From Frankia sp. QA3 (GTDB lineage Bacteria > Actinomycetota > Actinomycetes > Frankiales > Frankiaceae), in NCBI RefSeq assembly GCF_000262465.1, contig NZ_CM001489.1, positions 6,693,819 to 6,757,818 on the forward strand: DNA of 64,000 nt, in the 5' to 3' direction. Made by a program: the position numbers and the translations under genes. The notes beneath the pieces were generated by a model. That model saw only the letters and a list, made by a program, of their open reading frames with translations. It was not told the origin of the DNA and did not search any database. Below are positions 24,601 to 34,358 of this stretch, piece by piece; the stretch's first letter is position 1; the number at the start of each line of letters is the position of its first letter.

Positions 24601-27600
24601 GTGCACCTCAAGAGCCTGACCCTGCGGGGCTTCAAGTCCTTTGCGAGCTCGACCTCGTTGCATCTCGAGCCCGGAATTACTTGTGTGGTCGGCCCGAATG
24701 GGTCCGGTAAGAGCAATGTGGTCGATGCCATCGCCTGGGTGCTCGGAGAACAGGGCGCCAAGGCGCTGCGCGGCGGCACCATGTCGGATGTCATCTTTGC
24801 GGGCACTCCCGCGCGCCCAGCGCTCGGCCGGGCCGAGGTGCTCCTCACGATCGACAACTCCGACGGCGCGTTGCCAATTGAGTACACCGAGGTGACTGTC
24901 GGTCGGCTCATGTTTCGCAGCGGGGAGAGCGAATACACGATCAACGGCACGGGATGCCGGCTCCTCGACATCCAGGAGCTCATGAGCGACTCGGGGATCG
25001 GCCGCGAGCTGCACGTGATCGTGGGCCAGGGCCAGCTCGACGCCGTGCTGCACGCGCGCCCCGAAGATCGCCGGGCGTTCATCGAGGAGGCCGCGGGCGT
25101 TCTCAAGCACCGCAAGCGCAAGGAGAAGGCGCTGCGCAAGCTCGAGGCGATGTCGGCGAACCTCACCCGACTCACCGACCTTTCCGCCGAGCTGCGCCGG
25201 CAGCTCGGTCCCCTCGGCCGGCAGGCGGAGATCGCGCGAAAGGCCGGAGTAATCCAGGCCTCGCTCAGGGACGCCCGGCTTCGGCTGCTCGCGGACGATC
25301 TGCACTCCGCGCGGGCCGCGATCGCCTCCGATGTCGTGGACGAGGAGGCGCTGCGGCGACGTCTTACCGACTCCGAGACGGCGCAGCGCGCCGCGGCGCA
25401 GCGCGAGGAACAGCTCCAGGCGGAGCTTGCCGCCGTCGTCCCTCGCACGGCGGCGGCCCAGGAGACCTGGTATGCGATGGCCTCCCTCCGGGAACGGTTG
25501 CTGGGGACCCGCTCGCTGGCGACGGAGCGAGCCCGGCTGCTGCGGGTCGGGTCCGACGAACTACGAGGTCGTCGCGATCCGGAGGAGCTCGAGCAGGAGG
25601 CGACCGCGGTCCGGGAGCAGGAGATCGCGCTCACCGAGCGGTTGGAGCGCGATCGCGAGCTGCTCGAAGAGGTGGTCACCAGGCGGGCCGAACTCGAGGC
25701 CGCGCTGGCACATGAGGAACGCGAGCTGATCGCCGCGGCCCGCGCCGCATCCTCCCGGCGCGAGGAGATCGCTCGCCTGGCCGGCCAGGTCGAGGCCGCG
25801 CGGTCGAGGGCGACCAGCGCGGAGGAGGAGATCGCGCGGACGACGGAGGCGCTGGCGGCCGCGCGGGAGCGCGATGCGGAGGCCTCTGAGTCCCGGACCG
25901 CGCTGGAGACGGAACTCGCCCAGATGGAGGGCGCTCGAGAGGAACTCGCCGAACGGCACAGCACCGCGGTGGCGGTGCATGCCAGCGCGACCGACCGTCT
26001 GGAGACGCTGCGGGCACAGGAACGTTCGGCCGAGCGGGACCGGGCCTCCTGGACTGCGCGTCGTGATGCCCTGCAGCTTTCGCTCGCGCCGGCCGACGGG
26101 GCGGCGGCTCTGCTCGAGGCCGTGGCGCGGGGGCAGGCTCCCCAGGGCGAGTCGCCCGACAACGCAGGCGGCCGGCCTGATGGCGCCGACCCGCCTCGGG
26201 CTGGCTCGCCGCCGGGCGATCCGCCGCCTGCGCGGTCCGCTGGTGGGAAGCGGGGCGGTCCGGGCGGCCGTCGGCATCGATCAGCTCCGGTGAAGGACTC
26301 CGACTCGGCCGTCGAGCGTCGACCCGAACTCCCGCCCCTGGACCCCTCGTTCACGCCCCTGGGCCGGCTGTCCGGCGTATTGACCGTGCGGCCGGGAGCC
26401 GAGGTGGCGGTGGCCGCGGCGCTGGGGCCGGCCGCCGACGCGCTACTGGTCGCCACGCCGGCCGAGGTACTGACTGCGTTCGCCTGGTTACGGCAGGCCG
26501 ATGCCGGCCGGGCGGCGATGGTGACCGCCCGGACCATGGTGAATGCGAACGGGACGACAGACGTCGCCGACGGTCCCGACGGGGGGCATCACGCTGGCCG
26601 GGGGCGCGGCGAGGTGGCCGAGCCGGCCGCCGACATCGCGGGCCCGCTCCCCGAGGGCTGCGTTCCCGTTCTCGCGCTGGTGGAGATCGTCGACGACCGT
26701 TTCCGCTCCGCGCTGGTGTCGCTGCTCGAACGCACCATCGTCGTGGACGATCTGGCCGCCGCCGAGCTGGCCGTCCGGTCCCGGCCTGATCTGCGGACGG
26801 TCACGAGGGCCGGAGACGTCCTCGGTCCCGCGGCGTCGATCGGCGGCAGCGCGCATCCGCCGTCGGCGATCGAGCTGCGGGCTGCGGCCGACGAGGCAGA
26901 GGCCGGGGTGACGGAGGCGGCCCGACGGGCCGAGACGGCCCACGAGTCTTTCGAGCCCGCCCGAGCCGAGGTTGCCCGGACCCGCTCGGCCATCGACGCG
27001 GCCCTGGCCGCCCTGCACGGGGCCGACGCCCGGTACCGGGCGCTGTCCGAGCAGGTGGCACAGCTCGACCGGGCGAGGGGCGGAGCAGGCTCGGAGGTGG
27101 CACGACTCGAGGCCGCCCGCGGCCGCGCGGAGACGGCCCGGGACCGGGCCTACGGCGCGCTGACCGAGCTGGAGACCGCCCTTGCCGCGACCTCGGCGCA
27201 ACCGGACATCGACGAGCCGACGCCGGCCGAGCGGGACCGGCTGGTCACCGCCACTTCGGCCGTGCGCGCCGCCGAGGTCGAGGCCCGGCTGGCCGTGCGG
27301 ACCAGCGAGGAACGGGTGCGCGGCCTGCAGGGTCGGGCGGACGGGCTGATCCGGGCCGCAGCGAGTGAACGGGCGGCTCGGGCCGCCGCTGCCCGCCGGC
27401 GGGAGGTGCGCGAACGGCAGGCCGCGACCGCGGTGGCGCTCGGGAACGCCACCCAGGTCACCCTCGACCGGTTGGACCGTTCGCTGGCTCGTGCGGCGGC
27501 CGAGCGCGAGGAGGCCGAGGCCCTGCGCCGGGCGACCGAGACGGACCTGACCGCCGTGCGCGAGCGGGGGCGGACGCTGGCCACCGAGCTTGCGGCGCTG

Positions 27601-28437
27601 CGGGATGCGGCGCACCGCGACGAACTGGCCCGTGCGGAGAAGCGGCTGCGGGCAGAGACGCTCGAGACCAAGGCGATGGAGGAGTTCGGGATCGGCGCGG
27701 AGGATCTCGTGGCCGAGTTCGGGCCGCAGGTGCCGGTGCCGCCCGACGATCCGGACGATACGCCGACGCCGTTTGATCGGGCCGAGCAGACCACCAGGGC
27801 CGCCACCGCAGAGAAGCAGCTGGCCCGCCTCGGCCGGATCAACCCCCTGGCGCTGGAGGAGTTCGCTGCCCTGCAGGAAAGGGCGGCGTTCCTGTCTGCG
27901 CAGCTCGATGACATCAAGAGCACCCGGCGGGACCTGCTGCTCGTGGTCGAGGAGGTCGACGTCCGGGTCCGCGAGGTGTTTGCCGCGGCCTTCGCCGACA
28001 CCGCCCGGGAGTTCGAGGTCGTCTTCGCCACGCTGTTCCCCGGGGGCGAGGGCCGGCTGGTGCTCACCGACCCCGACGACATGCTGACCACCGGGATCGA
28101 GGTCGAGGCACGCCCCCCGGGAAAGAAGGTCAAGCGGCTGTCGCTGCTGTCCGGAGGGGAGCGATCGCTGACAGCGCTCGCACTCCTGCTGGCGATCTTC
28201 CGAGCCCGGCCGTCGCCGTTCTACGTCCTCGACGAGGTCGAAGCGGCGCTGGACGATCGCAATCTCGGCCGGTTGCTGAACGCCATCGAGGGGCTGCGGC
28301 AGAAGTCCCAGCTGATCATCATCACCCACCAGAAGCGGACGATGGAAATCGCCGACGCCCTGTACGGCGTGGCGATGCGCGGTGACGGAGTGACGACCGT
28401 GATCAGCCAGCGGTTGCGGGAACGCGCGGCGGTCTGA
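24601..28437 (+). CDS. smc: Chromosome segregation ATPase SMC
   Basis: 1278 residues from GTG 24601, with GGAG four bases upstream; an upstream frame exists but lacks family similarity. SMC forms a ring that organises and separates chromosomes together with ScpA and ScpB. The N-terminal head has LRGFKSF and Walker A GPNGSGKSN (31-39). Two long coiled coils flank the hinge at about residues 580-760. The C-terminal head has the signature LSGGERSLTALALL and Walker B FYVLDEVEAALDDRN. A Gly/Pro-rich disordered insert (about residues 510-560) precedes the hinge, a feature not expected in the coil. ftsY follows after 70 bases. Confidence 0.97.
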   Translation: MHLKSLTLRGFKSFASSTSLHLEPGITCVVGPNGSGKSNVVDAIAWVLGEQGAKALRGGTMSDVIFAGTPARPALGRAEVLLTIDNSDGALPIEYTEVTVGRLMFRSGESEYTINGTGCRLLDIQELMSDSGIGRELHVIVGQGQLDAVLHARPEDRRAFIEEAAGVLKHRKRKEKALRKLEAMSANLTRLTDLSAELRRQLGPLGRQAEIARKAGVIQASLRDARLRLLADDLHSARAAIASDVVDEEALRRRLTDSETAQRAAAQREEQLQAELAAVVPRTAAAQETWYAMASLRERLLGTRSLATERARLLRVGSDELRGRRDPEELEQEATAVREQEIALTERLERDRELLEEVVTRRAELEAALAHEERELIAAARAASSRREEIARLAGQVEAARSRATSAEEEIARTTEALAAARERDAEASESRTALETELAQMEGAREELAERHSTAVAVHASATDRLETLRAQERSAERDRASWTARRDALQLSLAPADGAAALLEAVARGQAPQGESPDNAGGRPDGADPPRAGSPPGDPPPARSAGGKRGGPGGRRHRSAPVKDSDSAVERRPELPPLDPSFTPLGRLSGVLTVRPGAEVAVAAALGPAADALLVATPAEVLTAFAWLRQADAGRAAMVTARTMVNANGTTDVADGPDGGHHAGRGRGEVAEPAADIAGPLPEGCVPVLALVEIVDDRFRSALVSLLERTIVVDDLAAAELAVRSRPDLRTVTRAGDVLGPAASIGGSAHPPSAIELRAAADEAEAGVTEAARRAETAHESFEPARAEVARTRSAIDAALAALHGADARYRALSEQVAQLDRARGGAGSEVARLEAARGRAETARDRAYGALTELETALAATSAQPDIDEPTPAERDRLVTATSAVRAAEVEARLAVRTSEERVRGLQGRADGLIRAAASERAARAAAARRREVRERQAATAVALGNATQVTLDRLDRSLARAAAEREEAEALRRATETDLTAVRERGRTLATELAALRDAAHRDELARAEKRLRAETLETKAMEEFGIGAEDLVAEFGPQVPVPPDDPDDTPTPFDRAEQTTRAATAEKQLARLGRINPLALEEFAALQERAAFLSAQLDDIKSTRRDLLLVVEEVDVRVREVFAAAFADTAREFEVVFATLFPGGEGRLVLTDPDDMLTTGIEVEARPPGKKVKRLSLLSGGERSLTALALLLAIFRARPSPFYVLDEVEAALDDRNLGRLLNAIEGLRQKSQLIIITHQKRTMEIADALYGVAMRGDGVTTVISQRLRERAAV

Positions 28438-28507
28438 CCCGGCCCGGGTGGGTGCCGGCGGTGGGTGAGCACCCCGGGCGGCCCCGGCCATCTGTCAGGA
28501 TCGGGGT

Positions 28508-29785
28508 GTGGAGCTCCTCATCCTGATCGTCGTCATCGCCGTCGTCGTGTTGGCCACCATGGGACTCGTGGTGGGCAGCGCCGTGCGGCGGCGCCCCCGC
28601 CGGGCCGTCGGGAGGGACGGCCGGCCCGACACCGAGCTGTCTCCCGGCGTCGGTGACGACGCCGAGGTCCCACGCGATTCGGCGACCAGGACGATCGATG
28701 ATGTCGGCCTGCCAGCCGCGCCCGAGTCCGCGCCGCCCCGAGCGGATGCGACGGTCCCGCAACCGACGGGGGATGCCGCGACCGCGGGCCCGGTGGATCC
28801 GGACCTCGCCCCCGCGCCCCCGGTTCCACCGCAGCAGCGGCCCCCGGCGGAGACTCCGGCCCCGGCGGCCGGCCGGTTGGTGCGCCTGCGACTGCGCCTG
28901 TCCCGCTCGCAGAACGCACTCGGCCGCGGTCTGCTCTCCCTGCTGTCGGGCGACAACCTCGACGAGGAGACCTGGGAGGACGTGGAGGCGACCCTGCTCG
29001 TCGCCGACGTCGGGGTGGCGGCGACCAGCGAGCTGGTCGCCGCGCTGCGTGAGCGCACCAAGGTGCTCGGCGCCAGTACCCCGGCCCAGGCGCGGGCGAT
29101 GCTGCGCGACGAGCTACTCGCCCAGGTCGGCACGGCGACGGATCGTTCGCTGCGGACGTCGGTGCCGGATCGCCCGGCCGTCGTCCTCGTCGTCGGGGTC
29201 AACGGCACTGGGAAGACCACGACCTGCGGCAAGGTCGCGCGACTGCTGGTGGCCGAGGGTCGGACGGTGGTGCTGGGCGCGGCCGACACCTTCCGGGCGG
29301 CGGCTGCGGATCAGCTTCAGACCTGGGGCGAGCGGGTCGGCGCGGTGACCGTCCGTGGGGCCGAGGGCGGTGACCCGGCGTCGGTTGCCTTCGACGCGGT
29401 GAAGCAGGGCATCGACTCGGGCGCCGACACCGTGCTGATCGATACCGCCGGTCGTTTGCACACGAAGACCGGGCTGATGGACGAGCTGGCGAAGATCAAG
29501 CGGGTGGTGGGCAAGCACGGTCCCGTGGACGAGGTACTGCTGGTACTGGACGCCACCACCGGGCAGAACGCGCTGGTTCAGGCCCGGGTCTTCACCGAGG
29601 CGGTGGATCTGTCCGGGGTCGTGCTGACGAAGCTCGACGGCACGGCGAAGGGCGGGATCGTCATCGCCGTGCAGCGCGAGCTGGGTGTGCCGGTCAAGCT
29701 GATCGGTCTGGGGGAGGGGCCGGACGACCTTGCTCCCTTCGAGCCCGAGGCCTTCGTCGACGCCCTGCTCGGCGAACCGGTCTGA
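28508..29785 (+). CDS. ftsY: Signal recognition particle receptor FtsY
   Basis: 425 residues from GTG 28508. It begins with a transmembrane segment (MELLILIVVIAVVVLATMG) followed by a Pro/Ala-rich linker, then the NG domain from about residue 120. GTPase motifs: GVNGTGKTTTCGK, DTFRAAAADQL, DTAGRLHTK, TKLDGTAKGG. FtsY docks the Ffh-ribosome complex at the membrane. The single membrane anchor is typical of actinobacterial FtsY. The amtB-glnK-glnD genes found between ftsY and ffh in Streptomyces are absent. Confidence 0.96.
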   Translation: MELLILIVVIAVVVLATMGLVVGSAVRRRPRRAVGRDGRPDTELSPGVGDDAEVPRDSATRTIDDVGLPAAPESAPPRADATVPQPTGDAATAGPVDPDLAPAPPVPPQQRPPAETPAPAAGRLVRLRLRLSRSQNALGRGLLSLLSGDNLDEETWEDVEATLLVADVGVAATSELVAALRERTKVLGASTPAQARAMLRDELLAQVGTATDRSLRTSVPDRPAVVLVVGVNGTGKTTTCGKVARLLVAEGRTVVLGAADTFRAAAADQLQTWGERVGAVTVRGAEGGDPASVAFDAVKQGIDSGADTVLIDTAGRLHTKTGLMDELAKIKRVVGKHGPVDEVLLVLDATTGQNALVQARVFTEAVDLSGVVLTKLDGTAKGGIVIAVQRELGVPVKLIGLGEGPDDLAPFEPEAFVDALLGEPV

Positions 29786-30270
29786 CGGGCCGAGCACCAT
29801 CGGGTCCTGTGGAGCAGGCAGACCACGGGGTGTCACGCGTCAAGGTCTTCCCGCCGTCCGGAATGTGATCTAGGCTTCATCGCTGAGCGGAGCCGGGAGG
29901 CTCCTCGGCAAGCCGCGACCAGTGTCCTCGGCGAGTTTCCGGCTGGGGGGTGAGCGTCCGGCGAGGCGTCTCGCCGTCCTCAGCGCAGAGGGCGGATCCG
30001 GCCGGTGCGAGACCAGGCCGGCGTCCGTGCGGGTATGCCTCGCCGGGCCGCACACGGTGTGCCCCCGACTGTCGGCCGCCGGGCGTTGCGCAGGTCTGCC
30101 CGGACGCCGTGCTGGTTGCGAGTCGGCGCGGGGCGAGTGGACGTCCACCGCCGGGTGTTCGGGCGCGGGGTGTTCGGGCGTGGGGTGTTCGGACGCGGGG
30201 TGTGTTGCCCTCGTCGTCGGGTGCGTACGCTGGTGCCTGCGGTCCGCCTGCGATCTCGGAGTGTGTGCGC
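29786..30270. other. ftsY-ffh intergenic region with hairpin
   Basis: 485 bases without a credible gene. GGAGCC-GGGA-GGCTCC at 29889-29904 is a perfect six-pair hairpin without T-run, perhaps the end of the smc-ftsY transcript. A -10-like TAGGCT lies at 29871-29876. A 15-bp tandem repeat occurs at 30153-30197, about 75 bases before ffh. Confidence 0.4.
30153..30197. repeat. Three 15-bp tandem copies before ffh
   Basis: GGGTGTTCGGGCGCG at 30153-30167, then near-identical copies at 30168-30182 and 30183-30197 and a partial fourth. The 15-bp length keeps frame and can be read as Val-Phe-Gly-Arg-Gly repeats, but no start with a ribosome site supports translation. Confidence 0.9.
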
Positions 30271-31824
30271 GTGTTCGACACCCTTTCCAGCCGCCTCGAC
30301 AAGGTCTTCACGTCGCTGCGTGGTCGGGGGCGCCTGACCGATGCGGACATCGACGCCACGGCGCGGGAGATCCGGGTGGCGCTGCTGGAAGCGGACGTCG
30401 CGCTCCCCGTGGTCCGCAGCTTCGTCGCGGCGATCAAGAGCCGGGCGCGGGGGGCCGAGGTCGGCGCGTCGCTGAATCCGGCACAGCAGGTCATCAAGAT
30501 CGTCAACGAGGAGCTCGTCGCGATCCTCGGCGGCGGCACGACGACCCTTCGCTTCGCGAAGACGCCGCCTACCGTGATCCTCCTTGCCGGCCTGCAGGGT
30601 ACGGGTAAGACCACCCTCGCGGGCAAGCTTGGGCGGTGGCTGAAGGCGCAGGGGCACACCCCGCTGCTGGTCGCGGCCGACCTGCAGCGCCCGAACGCGG
30701 TCAACCAGCTTCAGGTGGTCGGCTCCCGCGCCGGCGTCGAGGTCTTCGCCCCCGAACCCGGCAACGGGGTCGGGGATCCGGTCCAGGTGGCTCGCGATGC
30801 CCTCGCGCACGCCCGGCGCCAGGTCTTTGACGTCGTCGTCGTCGACACGGCGGGCCGGCTCGGTGTCGACGAGGAGTTGATGCGTCAGGCTGCGGACATC
30901 CGTGACGCCGTCTCGCCGGACGAGATCCTCTTCGTCCTCGACGCCATGATCGGTCAGGACGCCGTCGCCACGGCCAACGCCTTCGCTGACGGCGTCGGGT
31001 TCAGCGGCGTCGTCCTGACCAAGCTCGACGGTGACGCCCGCGGTGGTGCGGCGCTGTCGGTCGCCCAGGTGACCGGACGTCCGATCATGTTCGCCTCCAC
31101 TGGCGAGGCTCTCGATGACTTCGACGTCTTTCATCCGGAGCGGATGGCGTCGCGGATCCTCGGGATGGGTGACGTCCTCACCCTGATCGAGCAGGCCGAG
31201 AAGGCTTTCGAGGCCGAGCAGGCCGAGGCGATGGCCGCCAAGATGGCGGCCTCGGAGTTCACGCTCGAGGACTTCCTCGACCAGATGCTCACGGTCCGCA
31301 AGATGGGTCCGATCGGCAACCTGCTCGGCATGCTGCCCGGCATGGGGCAGATGAAGGAGCAGCTCGCGCAGGTCGATGACCGCGACGTCGACCGGGTGGT
31401 CGCCATCATCCGGTCGATGACGCCGGGGGAGCGGCGCGATCCCCGGATCCTTCAAGCCTCTCGCAAGGCGCGGGTGGCCCGCGGGTCCGGCGTCACGGTC
31501 ACCGAGGTCAACCAGCTGCTCGACCGTTTCGCGGAGGCCCGCAAGGTGATGCGGCAGATGGCGGGTGGGATGGGGCTGCCCGGCGGGATGGCCCGGGCGA
31601 AGGCCGCCTCCGCCCGTAAGGCCGCCAAGAAGGGGAAGGGCGCAAGCCGCAAGGGAAACCCGGCGGCGCGGGCGGCGCAGGCCAAGGCGCAGAAGTCCGC
31701 GGCGCAGGAGCGCCTCGACAAGGGGCCTGGCTTCCCCGACGGCATGCCGGACCTCGCGGCCCTCATGCGCCAGCAGGACGGCCTCGGCGGGATGCCGCCG
31801 GGAGGTCCGCGCGGCGGTCGCTGA
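30271..31824 (+). CDS. ffh: Signal recognition particle protein Ffh
   Basis: 517 residues from GTG 30271, with GGAG nine bases upstream; family similarity begins exactly there (FDTLSSRLDKVF). Ffh binds signal sequences and 4.5S RNA and hands ribosomes to FtsY. NG domain motifs: GLQGTGKTTLAGKL, ADLQRPNAVNQL, DTAGRLGVDEELM, TKLDGDARGGAAL. The methionine-rich M domain covers about residues 300-440 (ERRDPRILQASRKARVARGSG). The last ~70 residues are a Lys/Ala/Gly-rich tail. The ffs RNA is not in this window. Confidence 0.97.
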   Translation: MFDTLSSRLDKVFTSLRGRGRLTDADIDATAREIRVALLEADVALPVVRSFVAAIKSRARGAEVGASLNPAQQVIKIVNEELVAILGGGTTTLRFAKTPPTVILLAGLQGTGKTTLAGKLGRWLKAQGHTPLLVAADLQRPNAVNQLQVVGSRAGVEVFAPEPGNGVGDPVQVARDALAHARRQVFDVVVVDTAGRLGVDEELMRQAADIRDAVSPDEILFVLDAMIGQDAVATANAFADGVGFSGVVLTKLDGDARGGAALSVAQVTGRPIMFASTGEALDDFDVFHPERMASRILGMGDVLTLIEQAEKAFEAEQAEAMAAKMAASEFTLEDFLDQMLTVRKMGPIGNLLGMLPGMGQMKEQLAQVDDRDVDRVVAIIRSMTPGERRDPRILQASRKARVARGSGVTVTEVNQLLDRFAEARKVMRQMAGGMGLPGGMARAKAASARKAAKKGKGASRKGNPAARAAQAKAQKSAAQERLDKGPGFPDGMPDLAALMRQQDGLGGMPPGGPRGGR

Positions 31825-31870
31825 GAGGCGTGATCCTGCACGGCGAGCCCGCGGTCTCCCGGGTGCGCGG

Positions 31871-32065
31871 TCGACAGCCGCGGTCTGGCAGACTGTAAGC
31901 TCTAGTGCAGGCCCTGCCTGCCAGCGTCGGTGTGGCTGCCCTCCGATCTCGTGCCGCACGAGAGTGACTCGAGTGGTTGTTCCGGCGCTGGTGCTTCCCA
32001 CCGTCGGACTCTTCGTACCTCTGGAGTCCGGCGGTCACCGACACGTCTGGAGCCGTTCGACCACC
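31871..32065 (+). promoter_or_regulatory. Probable rpsP promoter and leader
   Basis: A -35-like TCGACA at 31871-31876 and a -10-like TAAGCT at 31896-31901 are 19 bases apart. The leader of about 160 bases contains a perfect seven-pair hairpin, TCTCGTG-CCG-CACGAGA, at 31947-31963. Its role is unknown; ribosomal protein leaders are often regulatory. Confidence 0.4.
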
Positions 32066-32512
32066 GTGGCAACCAAGATTAAATTGCAGCGTCTCGGCAA
32101 GATGCGCGAGCCGCATTACCGCATCGTCGTGGCCGACGCCCGCACCAAGCGGGACGGCCGGGTCATCGAGGCCATCGGGCAGTACCACCCGAAGTCCGAC
32201 CCGAGCATCATCAAGGTCGACGCCGAGCGGGTGGGGCACTGGCTGTCGGTCGGGGCTCAGCCCACCGAGCCGGTCCTCGCGATCCTCAAGGTCACCGGTG
32301 ACTGGCAGAAGTTCAAGAACCTGCCGGCCCCCCCGCCCATGAAGGTCGCCGAGCCGAAGCCTGACAAGCGGGAGATCTTCCAGGCGGCGGCGCGGGCCGC
32401 CGCGGGAGCCGAGGACCGTCCGGCGACCACTCCGAAGAAGGCCAAGAAGGCCGCGTCGGCGGAGGGTGCGGACGCGCCGGCCGCGGACGCGTCGACGGCC
32501 GCGGGGCAGTAG
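32066..32512 (+). CDS. rpsP: 30S ribosomal protein S16
   Basis: 148 residues from GTG 32066. Small-subunit protein needed for 30S assembly. The core (VATKIKLQRLGKMREPHYR, VADARTKRDGRVIE, IGQYHPKSDPS, RVGHWLSVGAQPT) occupies the first ~85 residues; the Lys/Ala/Pro-rich C-terminal tail of about 60 residues is typical of actinobacterial S16. First gene of the rpsP-khpA-rimM-trmD cluster; its stop is immediately followed by khpA. Confidence 0.97.
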   Translation: MATKIKLQRLGKMREPHYRIVVADARTKRDGRVIEAIGQYHPKSDPSIIKVDAERVGHWLSVGAQPTEPVLAILKVTGDWQKFKNLPAPPPMKVAEPKPDKREIFQAAARAAAGAEDRPATTPKKAKKAASAEGADAPAADASTAAGQ

Positions 32513-32746
32513 GTGCTGGAAGCGGCCCTCGAGCATCTCGTGCGGGGCATCGTCGACCATCCTGACGATGTCCGCGTGGATCTCAACAACGGTCGGCGAG
32601 GACGGACCCTGGAAGTACGGGTGCATCCCGACGACCTCGGGAAAGTCATCGGTCGGCGGGGCCGCACGGCCCGTGCTCTCCGCACGGTCATGGGCGGCGT
32701 TGGTGGCCGCGGACTTCGGATCGACGTCGTCGATGTGGACCGCTAG
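32513..32746 (+). CDS. khpA: KH-domain RNA-binding protein
   Basis: 77 residues from GTG 32513, directly after the rpsP stop. A single KH domain with the GxxG loop GRRG in KVIGRRGRTARALR. Homologs bind RNA, partner with KhpB in firmicutes, and are found between rpsP and rimM in most actinobacteria. Cytosolic. The tight spacing indicates translation coupled to S16. Confidence 0.92.
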   Translation: MLEAALEHLVRGIVDHPDDVRVDLNNGRRGRTLEVRVHPDDLGKVIGRRGRTARALRTVMGGVGGRGLRIDVVDVDR

Positions 32747-32757
32747 CACTCTTCGGC

Positions 32758-33336
32758 GTGAAGATGCGTGCGGTCCACTCGACGCCCACCTCAGTGGCTG
32801 AGGCGATCGTCGTCGGCCGGATCGGCCGACCGCATGGTGTCCGAGGCGACGTCACGATCGAGGTCCGGACGGATGTGCCGCAGCGCCGGTTCGCGGTGGG
32901 AGCGGTGCTCGGGCGTGAGGGCGGCGGTGCCCCCCTCACTGTCACCGCAGCCCACTGGCACTCGGGCCGTCTGCTGATCCGCTTTGACGGAGTCGAGGAC
33001 CGCAATGCCGCGGAGGCCCTGCGCGACGTTCTGCTGACCATCGACGCCGCCGAGGCCGGGCCACCGGTGGACGAGGACGAGGACGCCGAGGGCGACGCCG
33101 GCGACACGTGGTGGGACCGTGACCTCGTCGGCCTGGAGGCGGTCACGACGGCCGGTGCCCCGCTGGGTCGGGTGACGGATGTCATCCACGCGCCGGCGGG
33201 CGACCTGCTCGCCGTCGGGCGCCCCGGCGGGGGCGAGCATCTCGTTCCGTTCGTCCGGGAGATCGTCCCGACCGTGGATCCGGCCGCGGGCCGGATCGTC
33301 GTGGATCCACCACCTGGCCTGCTTGATCTCGACTGA
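32758..33336 (+). CDS. rimM: Ribosome maturation factor RimM
   Basis: 192 residues from GTG 32758; ATG 32764 is an alternative. RimM assists 30S head maturation through S19. The N-terminal domain has VGRIGRPHGVRGDVTIEV and RFDGVEDRNAAEALRD; an acidic insert (DEDEDAEGDAGD) leads to the PRC-barrel domain with WWDRDLVGLEAVT, HLVPFVREIVPTVD and the end PPGLLDLD. Eleven bases after khpA. Confidence 0.95.
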   Translation: MKMRAVHSTPTSVAEAIVVGRIGRPHGVRGDVTIEVRTDVPQRRFAVGAVLGREGGGAPLTVTAAHWHSGRLLIRFDGVEDRNAAEALRDVLLTIDAAEAGPPVDEDEDAEGDAGDTWWDRDLVGLEAVTTAGAPLGRVTDVIHAPAGDLLAVGRPGGGEHLVPFVREIVPTVDPAAGRIVVDPPPGLLDLD

Positions 33337-33533
33337 TCCGTTCCGGCCCCGGTGGATGCGCTGGTGTCCGTTCGGGACGCAGGCGCCTTCCCACCCCGGC
33401 CGGACGGGTCTGCCGGGCCGCGGCATTCCTGGCCCATGGCCGCGCCGCCGGATCCCGGATGGCGGCCGACGATGATCCGAGTTTTCGGGCGACCCCCGGT
33501 TCGGGGCCAGCCCCGATGATCCGGGAGCAGCCG

Positions 33534-34358
33534 ATGCGTGCCGACGTCGTGACCATATTTCCCGCTTACCTCGAGCCGTTGCGCCTGTCGCTGGTGGGCC
33601 GGGCCCAGCAGCGGGGGACGCTCGATGTCCGCACCCACGACTTGCGGGCGTGGACCAGCGACGTCCACCGGACGGTCGATGACGCCCCCTACGGCGGTGG
33701 TCCCGGAATGGTGATGCGCCCCGAACCGTGGGATGCGGCGCTGACGGAGATCGCGGCATCGGACCCGGACCGCCGCCCGCGTGTCGTGGTGCCGACTCCG
33801 GCCGGCAGGCCGTTCACCCAGCGTCACGCCGAGGAACTCGCGCGGGAGCCGTGGCTGGTGTTCTGCTGTGGCCGTTACGAGGGCATCGACGCCAGGGTGA
33901 TCGACGCCTGGGCGGATGATGAGATCTCGATCGGGGACTATGTGCTGGCCGGTGGTGAGGTCGCCACATTGGTCATCCTCGAGGCGGTCGCCCGTCTCCT
34001 GCCGGGGGTGCTCGGGAACAGCGCGTCGGCGGCTGACGATTCGTTCTCCGACGGTCTGCTCGAGGCCCCGGTGTACACGCGCCCACAGCTCTGGCGGGGC
34101 GCCGAGGTGCCCGAGGTCCTGCGATCCGGGGACCACGCGGCCGTGGCCCGGTGGCGGCGTGCGCAGGCGCTGCGCCGCACCCTGGTACGGCGTCCGGATC
34201 TGGTGGAGCACGCCGAGCTGTCCGACGCGGACCGTGCTGTCCTCGAAGCCGCGGTGGCCGAAGCACCAAAGGGCGCCGCGGCGGCATCCGGGCCGGTTGC
34301 CGACGGCGAGTGCGCGGCCGGCCGTGGCTCGGCCATGGACTCGCCGGACCGAGTCTGA
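33534..34358 (+). CDS. trmD: tRNA (guanine37-N1)-methyltransferase
   Basis: 274 residues from ATG 33534, where GGGAG stands six bases upstream and the conserved MRADVVTIFP begins. TrmD methylates G37 of tRNAs with S-adenosylmethionine and prevents frameshifting. Motifs: DDAPYGGGPGMVM, FCCGRYEGIDARV and the knot segment ISIGDYVLAGGEVATLV. The C-terminal ~45 residues beyond the usual end are Ala/Glu-rich. The 197 bases after rimM hold no gene. Confidence 0.96.
   Translation: MRADVVTIFPAYLEPLRLSLVGRAQQRGTLDVRTHDLRAWTSDVHRTVDDAPYGGGPGMVMRPEPWDAALTEIAASDPDRRPRVVVPTPAGRPFTQRHAEELAREPWLVFCCGRYEGIDARVIDAWADDEISIGDYVLAGGEVATLVILEAVARLLPGVLGNSASAADDSFSDGLLEAPVYTRPQLWRGAEVPEVLRSGDHAAVARWRRAQALRRTLVRRPDLVEHAELSDADRAVLEAAVAEAPKGAAAASGPVADGECAAGRGSAMDSPDRV

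Noticed and set aside
30005..30337. Frame with Val-Phe-Gly-Arg-Gly repeats before ffh
   Set aside because: Produced by the 15-bp repeat; it overlaps the ffh start in another frame and has no supporting start signal.
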